Shown here: piece by piece, positions 7,538 to 18,000 of the stretch
How positions within the stretch are numbered: position 1 is the first letter of the stretch
Layout: every line of letters begins with the position of its first letter
DNA from: Pseudomonadota bacterium
Lineage (GTDB): Bacteria > Pseudomonadota > Alphaproteobacteria > Sphingomonadales > Sphingomonadaceae
Assembly (NCBI GenBank): GCA_023389105.1
Contig: JAEWEY010000002.1
Coordinates: forward strand, 1 to 64,000
Direction: 5' to 3'
Length of the DNA: 64,000 nt
Notes under the pieces: model-generated
Databases searched by the model: none
What the model was told of the DNA's origin: nothing
The model's input: the letters and a program-made list of their open reading frames with translations, nothing else
Program-made: the position numbers and the translations under genes

Positions 7538-9745
7538 ATGTTCGACGTTGCGCTGGCTGAGGAAATCTGGACCGCGAAATATCGGTTTCGGCCGTCAGAG
7601 CATGAGGGGGATGCCTGCTTCGCTGAAAGCGCCGCCCGGGTAGCGAAGGCGGTGGCGGCTATCGAGCAGCCCGAGATCCGGCGCCAGTGGGAAACCAGCT
7701 TCCGCGAAGCGATCGAAGATTTCCGCTTCATCCCGGCAGGCCGGGTGCTCGCCGGCGCCGGGACGGAGCGGAGCGTTACCCTGTTCAACTGCTTCGTCAT
7801 GGGGACCATCCCCGACAGCCTCGACGGCATCTTCGCGCATTTAAAACAGGCAGCCCTAACGATGCAGCAAGGCGGCGGCGTCGGCATGGACTTTTCGACT
7901 CTCCGGCCGGCGGGAAGCATCGTGCACGGCGTAGGTGCCGACGCTTCGGGGCCGCTGACCTTCATGGACTGCTGGGATGCGATGTGCCGGACGGTCCAGT
8001 CGGCGGGCCAGCGCCGCGGCGCCATGATGGGCTGCCTCAGGATTGATCATCCGGACATTGAGGCGTTCATCGACGCCAAGCGCGATCCGGCGCGCTTCCG
8101 GAACTTCAATCTTTCGGTCCTCGTCACAGATGCGTTTATGGCCGCGCTCGGATCGGACGGCGAGTGGGCGCTGACGTTCGGCGGCCAAACCAGGAAGACA
8201 GTGCGGGCGCGCGAGCTTTGGGAAAAGCTCATGCGTGCGACCTATGACGTCGCCGAGCCAGGCGTGATCTTCATCGACCGCGTCAACCAGCAGAACAATC
8301 TCGCGCATTCCGAGACCATCTCCGCCAGCAACCCCTGCGGAGAGCAGATGCTGCCGCCCTACGGCGCCTGCCTGCTCGGTTCGATCAACCTCGCGAAGCT
8401 CGTCGACAATCCTTTTGAAGGCGGCCGGCTCGATGAGGAGCAGCTGGGCGAACTTACCCGAACCGCGGTGCGGATGCTCGACAACGTGATCGACATCTCA
8501 CGATATCCGCTGCCGGAGCAGGAGGCCGAGGCGAAGGCGAAGCGGCGGATCGGTCTCGGCATTACGGGGCTTGCCGACGCGCTGCTGTTTTGCGGCGCCG
8601 CCTATGGCGGAAGCGAAGCCGTGGCGCTGACGCGCAAGTGGCTCGGCACGATCAAGCGCGAGGCCTACCGCGCGTCGGCGCTGCTCGCGGCCGAAAAGGG
8701 GCCGTTCCCGAAGTATGATCCGGTGATGCTCGACAGGCCCAACCTGCAGTCGCTTGACGAGGACGTCCGCGCCCTCGTCGCCGAGCACGGCCTGCGGAAC
8801 GGCTGCCTGACCTCTATCGCGCCGACCGGGACCACCTCGCTGCTCGCCGGTAACGTGAGTTCCGGGATCGAGCCGGTCTTCGCGTTTTCCTACACCCGCA
8901 AGATCCGCGAGCCCGACGGCACTACCCGGGAGGAAAAGGTGGAAGATTATGCGATGCGCCTGTGGCGCCAGATCAAGGGCGACGCGCCTCCGCCACCGGA
9001 GCTGTTCGTTTCGGCGCAGACGCTTTCGCCATCCGATCACCTGACGATGCAGGCGGCCGCCCAGGCGCTGATCGACAGCTCTATTTCCAAGACGGTGAAC
9101 TGTCCCGAAGACATCGCCTTCGACAATTTTGCGGACATTTACATCGAAGGCTATCACCTCGGGTGCAAAGGCCTGACCACCTACCGCCCCAACGCGGTCA
9201 CCGGCTCGGTGCTTAGCGTCGACAAGCCGGGCGAACCGCAGCCGCCAGCGCCGGAGAAGCTCGAACCGCGCGCCGACCAGCTGCACGGCACCACCTACAA
9301 GCTGAAGTGGCCGGAAAGCGCGCATGCGGTCTACGTGACGATCAACGACATTGAAGATGGCGGCGGACGCCGGCCCTTCGAAATGTTCATCAACTCCAAG
9401 AATATGGAGCATTACGCATGGACCCTCGGCCTCACGCGGATGATCTCGGCCGTGTTCCGGCGCAGCCGCGATGTCGCCTTTGTGGCCGAAGAGCTGAAGG
9501 CGGTGTTCGATCCGCGCGGCGGCGCCTGGATGCAGGGCCGCTACGTGCCGTCGCTGCTGGCGGCGATCGGCGACGTCGTCGATCGGCACCTGAGCGGCAT
9601 GCCCGGGGACACCGCGGCTGCCTTCGCGGTCGCCGACGAGGTCCCGCGCGGGGGAGCGGCGTGCCCGCACTGCGGCACCTCCGGAATGGTCAAGCTCGAG
9701 GGCTGCAACAAGTGCCTCGAGTGCGGCTATTCGAAATGCGGCTGA
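7538..9745 (+). CDS. nrdJ: Adenosylcobalamin-dependent ribonucleotide reductase (class II)
   Basis: Makes deoxyribonucleotides from ribonucleotides using a radical generated from vitamin B12 and therefore works without oxygen. The product is 735 residues. The ATG at 7538 is preferred because GGGGGAGAAAGG precedes it, although the frame opens further upstream. Family marks are the N-terminal ATP-cone-free start (WTAKYRFRPSEHEGD), the catalytic Cys-containing NPCGEQMLPPYGACLLGSIN near residue 265, SIAPTGTTSLLAGNVSSGIE near 425, and a C-terminal zinc/redox tail with two CxxC pairs (CPHCG, CNKCLECG). No cobalamin riboswitch is seen. An FNR-like box lies upstream. It converges with hemN. Confidence 0.95.
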   Translation: MFDVALAEEIWTAKYRFRPSEHEGDACFAESAARVAKAVAAIEQPEIRRQWETSFREAIEDFRFIPAGRVLAGAGTERSVTLFNCFVMGTIPDSLDGIFAHLKQAALTMQQGGGVGMDFSTLRPAGSIVHGVGADASGPLTFMDCWDAMCRTVQSAGQRRGAMMGCLRIDHPDIEAFIDAKRDPARFRNFNLSVLVTDAFMAALGSDGEWALTFGGQTRKTVRARELWEKLMRATYDVAEPGVIFIDRVNQQNNLAHSETISASNPCGEQMLPPYGACLLGSINLAKLVDNPFEGGRLDEEQLGELTRTAVRMLDNVIDISRYPLPEQEAEAKAKRRIGLGITGLADALLFCGAAYGGSEAVALTRKWLGTIKREAYRASALLAAEKGPFPKYDPVMLDRPNLQSLDEDVRALVAEHGLRNGCLTSIAPTGTTSLLAGNVSSGIEPVFAFSYTRKIREPDGTTREEKVEDYAMRLWRQIKGDAPPPPELFVSAQTLSPSDHLTMQAAAQALIDSSISKTVNCPEDIAFDNFADIYIEGYHLGCKGLTTYRPNAVTGSVLSVDKPGEPQPPAPEKLEPRADQLHGTTYKLKWPESAHAVYVTINDIEDGGGRRPFEMFINSKNMEHYAWTLGLTRMISAVFRRSRDVAFVAEELKAVFDPRGGAWMQGRYVPSLLAAIGDVVDRHLSGMPGDTAAAFAVADEVPRGGAACPHCGTSGMVKLEGCNKCLECGYSKCG

Positions 9746-9775
9746 CGGGCCGCGCTTCACGGGAGTGCGGCGGCC

Positions 9776-11131
9776 CTACACTGCGCGGCTGTGGCACTCC
9801 GGCGGCGCGAGATGGGTGTCGAACGCCGCTGCGATCGATCGCACGAGCGGCCGCGCGTGAGGCCGCACCTTGAGCTCCGCGCCACTGCGGTCGATCAACC
9901 CGTCAGCGGCGAAGCGGTCAAGATCCGCGCCTGCGAGCAGCTCGGACGGGTCGGCAGCGAACCGGCGGCATATGTCGGAGAGATCGACCCGGTAGTCGCA
10001 CATCAGCCGCTCAATGACCGCTCCGCGCAGCCGGTCCTCACCGGTGAACCGGTAGCCGCGCGCAGTCGGCAGCCGCCCTTCCTGAAGCGACCGCTGATAG
10101 TGCGGGATCCTGACTTCGTTCTGCACGAACCCGCCCGGCATGCGGCCGATGGCGGAGGCGCCAAGGCCGATCAGCACCTCAGCTGCGTCTGTCGTGTAAC
10201 CCTGGAAGTTGCGGTGGAGGCACCCGTTGTTCGCTGCAATGGCTAGCGGATCATCAGGGGAGGCGAAATGGTCGAGGCCGACTTCGACATAGCCGCCAGC
10301 GATCAGCGCATCGGCGATCGCGCGCGATTGTATGAATCGTTCATCAGGGCCGGCCAGCGCATCGGCTTGGATCTTGCGCTGGTGCGGCTTGAACGCGGGC
10401 ACATGCGCGTAGCCGAAGACGGCTAGGCGGTCCGGCGCGAGCCGCAGCGCCTGCTCGACTGTCTCGAGGCATGATGCGACCGACTGGTGAGGAAGTCCGT
10501 AGATCAGGTCGAAGTTGATCCGCTCCACGCCGTTGCCGCGAAGGTGATCGACAGCGGCCGTCGTCTGTTCGAACGACTGGCGCCGGTTGATCGCCTGCTG
10601 CACGGCCGGGTCGAAGCTCTGCACGCCCAGGCTCGCCCGATTAAATCCCGCTTCGGCAAGCGCATCCGCCATTTCTGCGGTAAAGGTTCGCGGGTCGATC
10701 TCGATCGCGATCTCGGCTTTCGGTGAAAAGTGAAACCAGTTCCGGATCCGGGTGATCAGCGCCAGCATCTGCTCCGGGGCCATGATCGTCGGTGTTCCCC
10801 CGCCAAGGTGGAGGTGGGAGATGGCCAATGAGTTCTGCACCGCCGCGCCGACCAGCGAGAGTTCCTCGTACAGAGCGTCGAGGTAGCGGCTGACCGGAGC
10901 CTCGCGGCGGCTCACCGTCGTATGGCACCCGCAATACCAGCACATCTCAGCGCAGAACGGGATATGCACGTACAGCGAGGCGCTTCCCGGCCTCAGCGCG
11001 TGCAGCCATTCCTCGTACGTGGCGGCACTCACATCGGGCTTAAAGTGCGGTGCCGCGGGGTAGCTGGTGTACCGCGGCACCCGCTCGTGAGCGTAGCGTG
11101 CGAGGAGTTCAGGTCTGAGGGCTTGGGCCAT
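9776..11131 (-). CDS. hemN: Oxygen-independent coproporphyrinogen III dehydrogenase
   Basis: Radical SAM enzyme that converts coproporphyrinogen III to protoporphyrinogen IX when oxygen is absent, keeping haem synthesis going for the b-type cytochrome of nitrate reductase. 451 residues, normal length. The [4Fe-4S] motif is C-x3-C-x2-C in CAEMCWYCGC near residue 60, followed by the SAM-binding HLGGGTPT, and SLGVQSFDPAVQQAINR. The C-terminal HemN domain is present. It is divergent from moaA, and a shared FNR-like box (11167-11180) is centred about 43 bp before its ATG. Confidence 0.95.
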   Translation of the reverse strand: MAQALRPELLARYAHERVPRYTSYPAAPHFKPDVSAATYEEWLHALRPGSASLYVHIPFCAEMCWYCGCHTTVSRREAPVSRYLDALYEELSLVGAAVQNSLAISHLHLGGGTPTIMAPEQMLALITRIRNWFHFSPKAEIAIEIDPRTFTAEMADALAEAGFNRASLGVQSFDPAVQQAINRRQSFEQTTAAVDHLRGNGVERINFDLIYGLPHQSVASCLETVEQALRLAPDRLAVFGYAHVPAFKPHQRKIQADALAGPDERFIQSRAIADALIAGGYVEVGLDHFASPDDPLAIAANNGCLHRNFQGYTTDAAEVLIGLGASAIGRMPGGFVQNEVRIPHYQRSLQEGRLPTARGYRFTGEDRLRGAVIERLMCDYRVDLSDICRRFAADPSELLAGADLDRFAADGLIDRSGAELKVRPHARPLVRSIAAAFDTHLAPPECHSRAV

Positions 11132-11166
11132 GTCGGCTGCCCTTATCGCGCGCGCCCTCCGGCCCT

Positions 11167-11180
11167 TTGATCCAAATCAT
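11167..11180. promoter_or_regulatory. FNR-like box between hemN and moaA
   Basis: TTGAT-CCAA-ATCAT matches nine of ten consensus positions. It lies between the divergent hemN and moaA genes and could serve both. It overlaps the long open frame in front of moaA, which supports choosing the later moaA start. Confidence 0.75.
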
Positions 11181-11240
11181 GCGGGGCTCGGAACCAAGCC
11201 TTACTCCGCGCGTATGCAAGGGGCTGAGGGACACGGGGGC

Positions 11241-12245
11241 GTGAGCGAAATCGACAGTAATCGAAGCAAAATGATCGACGGCTTCGGCCGCCGGATCAGC
11301 TACGTTCGGCTGTCCGTGACTGACCGCTGCGACCTGAGGTGCCGCTACTGCATGGCGGAGCACATGCAGTTCCTGCCGAAGCGTGACATCCTGACGCTCG
11401 AGGAAATGGCCTCTCTCGCCGACGTGCTGATCGCCCGCGGAGTCAGAAAGATCCGCCTGACTGGCGGCGAGCCGCTCGTCCGCAAAGGCGTAATGGAGCT
11501 CGTCCGCTCGCTCGGCGCCCGGATCGGCGCCGGCTTGGACGAGCTGACGCTCACCACCAACGGCACGCGGCTCGAAGGGTTCGCGCGCGAACTGCGCGCT
11601 GCCGGGGTGCGGCGGATCAACGTCAGTCTGGACAGCAGGCGCGCCGACCGCTTTGGCCACATCACGCGCGGCGGCGATCTCAGCCAGGTGCTGCGCGGGA
11701 TCGACGCGGCGCTCGCGGCCGCCATCGCGATCAAGATCAACATGGTGGCGCTCGCCGGCCTTAACGACGACGAGATCGACGAGATGCTCCGCTGGTGCGC
11801 GTCCAAGGGTCTGGACCTCACTCTGATCGAAACGATGCCGCTGGGCGATGTCGAGGAAGACCGCACCGCACATTATCTCCCGCTCACGGACGTGAAGAGC
11901 CGACTGGAGGAGCGGTTCACGCTGGTTCCGTCGACCCGCCGCACCGGTGGACCGTCGCGTTACTTCGAAGTGCCGGAGCTCGGATCGCGGGTCGGGTTCA
12001 TCACCCCCCTCAGCAATAATTTCTGCGACGGGTGCAACCGCATCCGCATCGCCGCGACGGGGACGGTGTACGGCTGCCTCGGCCACGACCAGAAGGTGGA
12101 GCTCCGCGATGCCATACGGTCCGGCGGAACCGCGACGGTGAACGAGCTGCTGGACCGGCTGCTGTCCGGCAAGCCGCGGCGGCACGAATTCCGCATCGGC
12201 GGCGCACCTGCCGTTGCACGGCACATGAGTGTCACCGGGGGATAG
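11241..12245 (+). CDS. moaA: GTP 3',8-cyclase (molybdenum cofactor step 1)
   Basis: Radical SAM enzyme that, with MoaC, turns GTP into cyclic pyranopterin monophosphate. From the GTG at 11241 the product is 334 residues, close to the family norm; ATG at 11214 is an alternative, and the frame extends to 11130 through the FNR-like box. The N-terminal cluster motif is CDLRCRYCMAEHMQF near residue 30, the C-terminal cluster is FCDGCNRIRI plus a later Cys (YGCLG), and the protein ends in the conserved Gly-Gly. It lies between hemN and narK and supplies cofactor for NarG. Confidence 0.95.
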   Translation: MSEIDSNRSKMIDGFGRRISYVRLSVTDRCDLRCRYCMAEHMQFLPKRDILTLEEMASLADVLIARGVRKIRLTGGEPLVRKGVMELVRSLGARIGAGLDELTLTTNGTRLEGFARELRAAGVRRINVSLDSRRADRFGHITRGGDLSQVLRGIDAALAAAIAIKINMVALAGLNDDEIDEMLRWCASKGLDLTLIETMPLGDVEEDRTAHYLPLTDVKSRLEERFTLVPSTRRTGGPSRYFEVPELGSRVGFITPLSNNFCDGCNRIRIAATGTVYGCLGHDQKVELRDAIRSGGTATVNELLDRLLSGKPRRHEFRIGGAPAVARHMSVTGG

Positions 12246-12256
12246 GGCGGCGCGGA

Positions 12257-12270
12257 ATGATTCTAATCAA
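12257..12270 (+). promoter_or_regulatory. FNR-like box upstream of narK
   Basis: ATGAT-TCTA-ATCAA matches nine of ten positions of TTGAT-N4-ATCAA and lies about 65 bp upstream of the narK start. It is the likely control point for the narKGHJI transcript. Confidence 0.75.
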
Positions 12271-12335
12271 TCGCTCCCCTCGGCGTTGCTGGCACAGGCC
12301 ATCGCGAATCAAACGCCAGGTGCGGGGGACAAGCG

Positions 12336-15068
12336 ATGATTAGGACAGGCGAACAGCCAGCGGCCGGAGCAGATCAGGCACTGTGGACCAGCACGATCGC
12401 TTTCACCGTCTGCTTCGCGGTATGGACGATTTTCTCGATCATTGGTCTCGGCGTGAAGGAGCAGCTAGGCCTCTCCGAAACCGAGTTTGGCCTGCTGATC
12501 GGCACCCCCATCCTCACTGGCTCGCTGACCCGCATTGTGCTCGGCGTCTGGGCCGACCAGTTCGGCGGCAGGCGGGTCTTCGCGGCGGTGATGGTGCTTG
12601 CGGCGATCGCGACCTTCCTGACGTCCTACGCCCACACTTATACGCAGCTGCTGATCGCCGCCCTTGGTGTGGGCATTGCCGGCGGTGCCTTCTCCGTTGG
12701 CGTCGCCTACGTTTCCAAATTCTATCCCAAAGAGAAGCAGGGCCTAGCGCTGGGAATCTTCGGGGCCGGCAACGTCGGCGCCGCCGTCACCAAGTTCCTC
12801 GCCCCATTCGTCATGGTCGCTATGGGCTGGCAGGCGGTCGCCCAGGTGTGGGCGGCTGCGCTGATCGTGACCGCGGTGCTGTTCCTCCTCTTCACCAAGG
12901 AGGATCCGGAGCAGCTGGAGCGGGGAAGGTCCGGTGCGAAGCCCGCAAGCATGGCCGAGCAGCTGGCGATCCTGAAGAACGTGCAGGTCTGGCGTTTCTC
13001 GCTCTATTATTTCTTCGTGTTCGGGGCGTTCGTGGCGCTGGCCTTGTGGCTGCCGCGCTACCTGATGGGCGTCTATCACCTCGACGTCGAGACGGCGGGC
13101 ATGCTCGCGGCTTTCTATTCGGTGCCGGCCAGCCTGTTCAGGATTTACGGCGGCAAGCTCGCCGACCGTTACGGCGCCCGATCCGTCCTTTACGTGACGT
13201 TCGCCATGTCGGTGCTCACCACCTTCATGCTGTCCTACCCGCCGACCACCTACATCATTGAAGGCGTGCGGGGCCCGATCACATTCCGGACGGAGATGGG
13301 CCTCATTCCGTTTCTGGTGACGATATTCGTGCTCGGGTTCTTCATGAGCCTGGGCAAGGCCGCCGTGTTCAAGCACATCCCGCTTTATTACCCAAACCAC
13401 GTAGGCGCCGTCGGCGGGCTGGTGGGGATGATCGGCGGGCTCGGCGGATTCGTCCTGCCGCTGGCGTTTGGGGCGCTCAACGACCTGACCGGCGTGTGGA
13501 CGAGCTGCTTCGTGCTGCTGTTTGTGCTCGTCTCGGTGGCCCTTTCGTGGATGCACTTCGCTGTCCGCGCAATGGAACGGGGCGCGCTTCGCCGCGGAGA
13601 AGTGGGTCAGACGCCCGAGCTGCCGGAGATGCAGGGGCTCGGCGAGCCCGGTGTCGTCGCACCGCCGCGGCGTGCGGGTCCGATCGCCGACTGGAGGCCT
13701 GAGGATGAGGATTTCTGGCGCATCGGCGGGCGCGCCGTCGCCCGGCGCAACCTGTGGGTGTCCACCTACTGCCTGCTGCTCTCGTTCGCCGTCTGGATGG
13801 TGTGGAGCGTGGTCGTCGCGCGGCTGCCGGCAATTGGCTTTAATTTCACGACCGACCAGCTGTTCTGGCTTGCCGCGCTTCCGGGGCTGTCAGGCGCGAC
13901 GCTGCGGATCTTCTACGCCTTCCTGGTGCCGATCTTCGGCGGTCGCTTGTGGACGACCCTATCGACGGCGTCGCTTCTGATCCCGGCCTTCGGCATCGGT
14001 TATGCGGTCCAGTCGCCGGACACGCCGTACCTGATCTTTCTAGTGCTGGCGCTGCTGTGCGGGCTGGGCGGCGGAAACTTCGCTTCGTCGATGGCGAACA
14101 TCAGCTTTTTCTTCCCCAAGTCCGAGAAGGGGAACGCCCTCGCGCTCAACGCGGGCCTGGGCAACCTCGGCGTCAGCGTTATGCAGTTCCTCGTGCCCGT
14201 CGTCGTGACCATGAGCGTGTTCGGCGCGCTTGGCGGCCACGCGCAAACAACTGCCGACGGAACCCAGATGTGGATGCAGAACGCCGGCTTCGTCTGGGTG
14301 CCGCTGATCATGATTGGCACCGTCGCGGCGTGGTTCGGAATGAACGATATCCTCAGCGCCAAGTCGTCGTTCGCCGACCAGGCGACCATCTTCGGCCGTC
14401 TCCACACCTGGCTGATGTGCTGGCTCTACACCGGCACGTTCGGCACGTTCATCGGCATGTCGGCGGGTTTCCCGCTTCTCGCCAAGCTGGTGTTCCCGGA
14501 CGTCAACGCGCTTAAATACGCGTTCATCGGGCCGCTGCTAGGCGCCCTCTCCCGTGCCGGCACCGGCTGGGTCGCCGACCGCTTCGGCGGCGCCCGAGTC
14601 AGCTTCTGGGTATTCCTTGTGCAGATCGCCGCGATCATGGGGATGATCTGGTTCCTCGATATGCAGAGCTTTCCCGGCTTCTTCGCGATGGTGCTCCTCC
14701 TGTTCTTCGCTAGCGGCGTCGGCAATGCGTCGACGTTCCAGATGGTGCCCGCCATCATGCGGGCCGAGGTTGACCGGACAGAGGCTGGACTGCCCGAGCC
14801 GCAGCGGCGCGCGCAGGCCGAGCGCGAATCTGCGGCCGTGATCGGCTTCACCTCGGCGATCGCCGCGTACGGCGCCTTCTACATCCCGAAGGCCTATGGC
14901 TCCTCGATCCAGATGACCGGCACCGCCGATGCCGCTCTGTGGGGTTTCCTCCTCTTCTATCTGAGCTGCGCCGGTCTGACCTGGTTCGCGTACAGCGGAC
15001 CGAGAGGGATGCTCAGAGAAACCGAACGCCGGCTCGCGCAGCCGGCAGTTTCCACCGTGCCCGCCTGA
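12336..15068 (+). CDS. narK: Fused NarK1-NarK2 nitrate/nitrite transporter
   Basis: A 910-residue protein made of two complete major facilitator domains, about residues 20-410 and 460-900, joined by a polar linker (about 410-455). Both halves carry the nitrate-porter type glycine-rich segments: GIFGAGNVGAAVTKFLAPF in the first and NAGLGNLGVSVMQFLVP in the second. Fused NarK proteins are known in denitrifying alphaproteobacteria such as Paracoccus, where one half is linked to proton-driven nitrate uptake and the other to nitrate/nitrite exchange. The gene is 13 bp upstream of narG and probably cotranscribed. The ATG at 12336 follows a GGGGG-rich site. Confidence 0.93.
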   Translation: MIRTGEQPAAGADQALWTSTIAFTVCFAVWTIFSIIGLGVKEQLGLSETEFGLLIGTPILTGSLTRIVLGVWADQFGGRRVFAAVMVLAAIATFLTSYAHTYTQLLIAALGVGIAGGAFSVGVAYVSKFYPKEKQGLALGIFGAGNVGAAVTKFLAPFVMVAMGWQAVAQVWAAALIVTAVLFLLFTKEDPEQLERGRSGAKPASMAEQLAILKNVQVWRFSLYYFFVFGAFVALALWLPRYLMGVYHLDVETAGMLAAFYSVPASLFRIYGGKLADRYGARSVLYVTFAMSVLTTFMLSYPPTTYIIEGVRGPITFRTEMGLIPFLVTIFVLGFFMSLGKAAVFKHIPLYYPNHVGAVGGLVGMIGGLGGFVLPLAFGALNDLTGVWTSCFVLLFVLVSVALSWMHFAVRAMERGALRRGEVGQTPELPEMQGLGEPGVVAPPRRAGPIADWRPEDEDFWRIGGRAVARRNLWVSTYCLLLSFAVWMVWSVVVARLPAIGFNFTTDQLFWLAALPGLSGATLRIFYAFLVPIFGGRLWTTLSTASLLIPAFGIGYAVQSPDTPYLIFLVLALLCGLGGGNFASSMANISFFFPKSEKGNALALNAGLGNLGVSVMQFLVPVVVTMSVFGALGGHAQTTADGTQMWMQNAGFVWVPLIMIGTVAAWFGMNDILSAKSSFADQATIFGRLHTWLMCWLYTGTFGTFIGMSAGFPLLAKLVFPDVNALKYAFIGPLLGALSRAGTGWVADRFGGARVSFWVFLVQIAAIMGMIWFLDMQSFPGFFAMVLLLFFASGVGNASTFQMVPAIMRAEVDRTEAGLPEPQRRAQAERESAAVIGFTSAIAAYGAFYIPKAYGSSIQMTGTADAALWGFLLFYLSCAGLTWFAYSGPRGMLRETERRLAQPAVSTVPA

Positions 15069-15081
15069 GAAGGACGAAAGA

Positions 15082-18000
15082 ATGAGTCATTTCCTCGACC
15101 GCCTGACCTACTTCCGCCGCTCGCGCGAGAAGTTCTCCGACGGCCACGGGATCACGACGGACGAGGCGCGCGAGTGGGAAGATGCCTACCGGAAGCGTTG
15201 GGCGGCGGACAAGATCGTGCGCTCGACCCACGGCGTGAACTGCACGGGTTCATGTTCGTGGAAGATCTACGTGAAGGGCGGGATCGTCACTTGGGAAACG
15301 CAGCAGACCGACTATCCGCGCACTCGTCCCGACCTTCCGAACCATGAGCCGCGAGGCTGTCCGCGCGGGGCCAGCTACAGTTGGTATCTCTATTCAGGCA
15401 CGCGCATCAAATACCCGCTTGTGCGGGCGCGGATGATCCGACATTGGCGCGAGGCGCGCAAAACGATGAGTCCCGTCGCGGCGTGGAGCTCGATCGTCCA
15501 GAACTCCGACAAGCGCCGGGACTGGGTGTCCAAGCGCGGGCGCGGCGGTTTCGTCCGCGTCGGCTGGGACGAAGTCACCGAACTCATCGCCGCCGCCAAC
15601 GCCTATACGATTAAGGAATATGGCCCGGACCGCATCGCGGGCTTCTCGCCGATCCCGGCGATGTCGATGATCTCCTACGCGGCCGGCAGCCGCTATCTGT
15701 CGCTGATCGGCGGCAATTTGCTGAGCTTCTACGACTGGTATTGCGACCTTCCGCCGTCGAGCCCGCAGACCTGGGGCGAACAGACCGACGTTCCGGAAAG
15801 CGCCGACTGGTACAATGCTGGGTTCCTGCTGGTGTGGGGATCGAACATCCCGATGACGCGCGCGCCCGACGCGCATTTCTATTCGGAGGTCCGCTATCGC
15901 GGCGCCAAGAGCGTCGTCATCGCACCGGACTACAACGAAGCGGCAAAATTCTCCGACATGTGGCTGCACCCGCGGCAGGGGACGGACGCGGCACTGGCGC
16001 TCGCGCTCGGCCATGTCGTGCTCAAGGAATTCTACGTTGATCGGAAGGCGGAATATTTCGCCGATTACACTCGCCGATATTCGGACTTCCCGCTGCTCGT
16101 CACACTCGAGGAGAAGGACGGGCAGCTGACGCCGGGGCGCTTCCTGCGCGCAGCTGATGTGAAGGGCGGCGCTGGTGAGAAGGCCAATCCGGACTGGAAG
16201 ACCATGGCGTATGATGAGATCAGCGGGAAGCTGGTCTCACCGGCGGGTTCGGCTGGTCATCGCTGGGGCGATCCGGGCAAGTGGAACCTGGAAGAGAAGG
16301 ACGGGCGCGGCAAAGACGTGCGGCTGCGCACTACGCTCGCTGACCATTATGACGAGATCGTGCCCGTTGCCTTCCCCTATTTCGGAAGCGACGCTCCGCA
16401 CTATTTCGTCGCAACCTCCCACGCCGACGTCCTGATGCGGAACATCCCGTCCAAGACGCTGAAGTCGGCGAACGGTGGGACGGTCCGGGTTGCGACGGTG
16501 TTCGACCTGTTCTGCGCCAGCTACGGTGTCGACCGCGGCTTCGGCGGCGACAATGTCGCGTCGAGCTTCGACGACGACGTGCCGTTCACGCCGGCCTGGG
16601 CGGAGAAGGTCACGGGCGTGCCGCGTCAGGCCATCATCCAGGTCGCGCGCGAGTTCGCCGACACCGCCGAAAAGACCAAGGGCCGCTCGATGGTGATCCT
16701 CGGGGCAGGCCTTAACCACTGGTACCACATGGACATGAGCTATCGGGGCATCATCGCGCTGCTCATCATGTGCGGCTGCATCGGTCAGTCGGGCGGGGGC
16801 TGGTCGCACTATGTTGGGCAGGAAAAGCTGCGCCCAGCAACCGGGTGGCTGCCGCTTGCCTTCGGCAGCGACTGGAGCCGTCCGGTGCGGCAGATGAACG
16901 GCACCAGCTTCTTCTACGCGCACACCGACCAGTGGCGCTACGAGACGCTGAAGATGTCGGAGATCTTGTCGCCGCTCGCTCCCGACGGTGACTGGTCGGG
17001 CAGCCTACTCGACTACAATGCCAAGGCCGAGCGGATGGGCTGGCTACCCTCGGCGCCGCAGTTCGACGCCAACCCGCTGGAATGGGGAAACCGGTTGAAC
17101 GCGTCCGGTGCGGACCCCGCCCAGACGATTGCCGAAGCTTTCCGCTCCGGCGAGCTCAAGCCCTCCAGCCTCGACCCGGACAACCCGGTCAACTGGCCAC
17201 GCAACATGTTCTTCTGGCGCTCGAACGTCCTCGGCGCGAGCGGGAAAGGACACGAATATTTCCTCAAGCACCTGGTCGGATCGATGCACGGGGTGATCGG
17301 CACCGACGACGAAGCAGCCGGGATCGACCGGCCCAAGGACGTGGTCTGGCGGGAAGAAGCGCCGATCGGGAAGCTCGATTTGATGGTCAACATTGACTTC
17401 CGGATGTCGACGACCAGCATCTATTCCGACGTCGTGCTGCCCACCGCCACCTGGTACGAGAAGCACGACCTCAACACGTCCGACATGCACCCGTTCATCC
17501 ACCCGCTGTCGGCGGCGGTGGATCCGGCGTGGGAGACCAAGAGCGACTGGAACATCTTCCGCGCGATCGCGAAAAAGTTCTCCGACATCGCACCGGAAGT
17601 GCTTGGCGTCGAACACGACGTCGTCATGACTCCGATCCTGCACGACACGCCCGCGGAATTGGCGCAGCCATACGAGCCCAAGGATTGGCTCAAGGGCGAA
17701 TGCGAGCCCGTGCCCGGCAAGACCATGCCCAACGTCACCCTGGTGGAGCGCAACTATCCCGAAACGTTCGTCCGATTCACGTCAATGGGTCCGCTGCTCG
17801 AGAAGATGGGCAATGGCGCCAAGGGGCTCAACTGGGACACCAGGCACGAGATCGAGCTACTTGGCGACCTCAACGGCCGAGTGCTCGATGGTCCCACGGC
17901 GGGCCGGCCGAAAATCGATACCGACATCGATGCTTGCGAGACCATCCTGATGCTGGCTCCCGAGACGAACGGCGAGGTTGCCGTGAAAGCATGGCAGGCG

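Noticed and set aside
8498..9760. Long open frame on the minus strand across nrdJ (420 codons)
   Set aside because: It lies wholly opposite a strongly conserved enzyme gene in GC-rich DNA, and its product has no recognisable family; it is a shadow of the real frame.
12383..13556. Frames on both strands within narK
   Set aside because: Arg-rich or low-complexity products, typical shadows of a real gene in GC-rich sequence.
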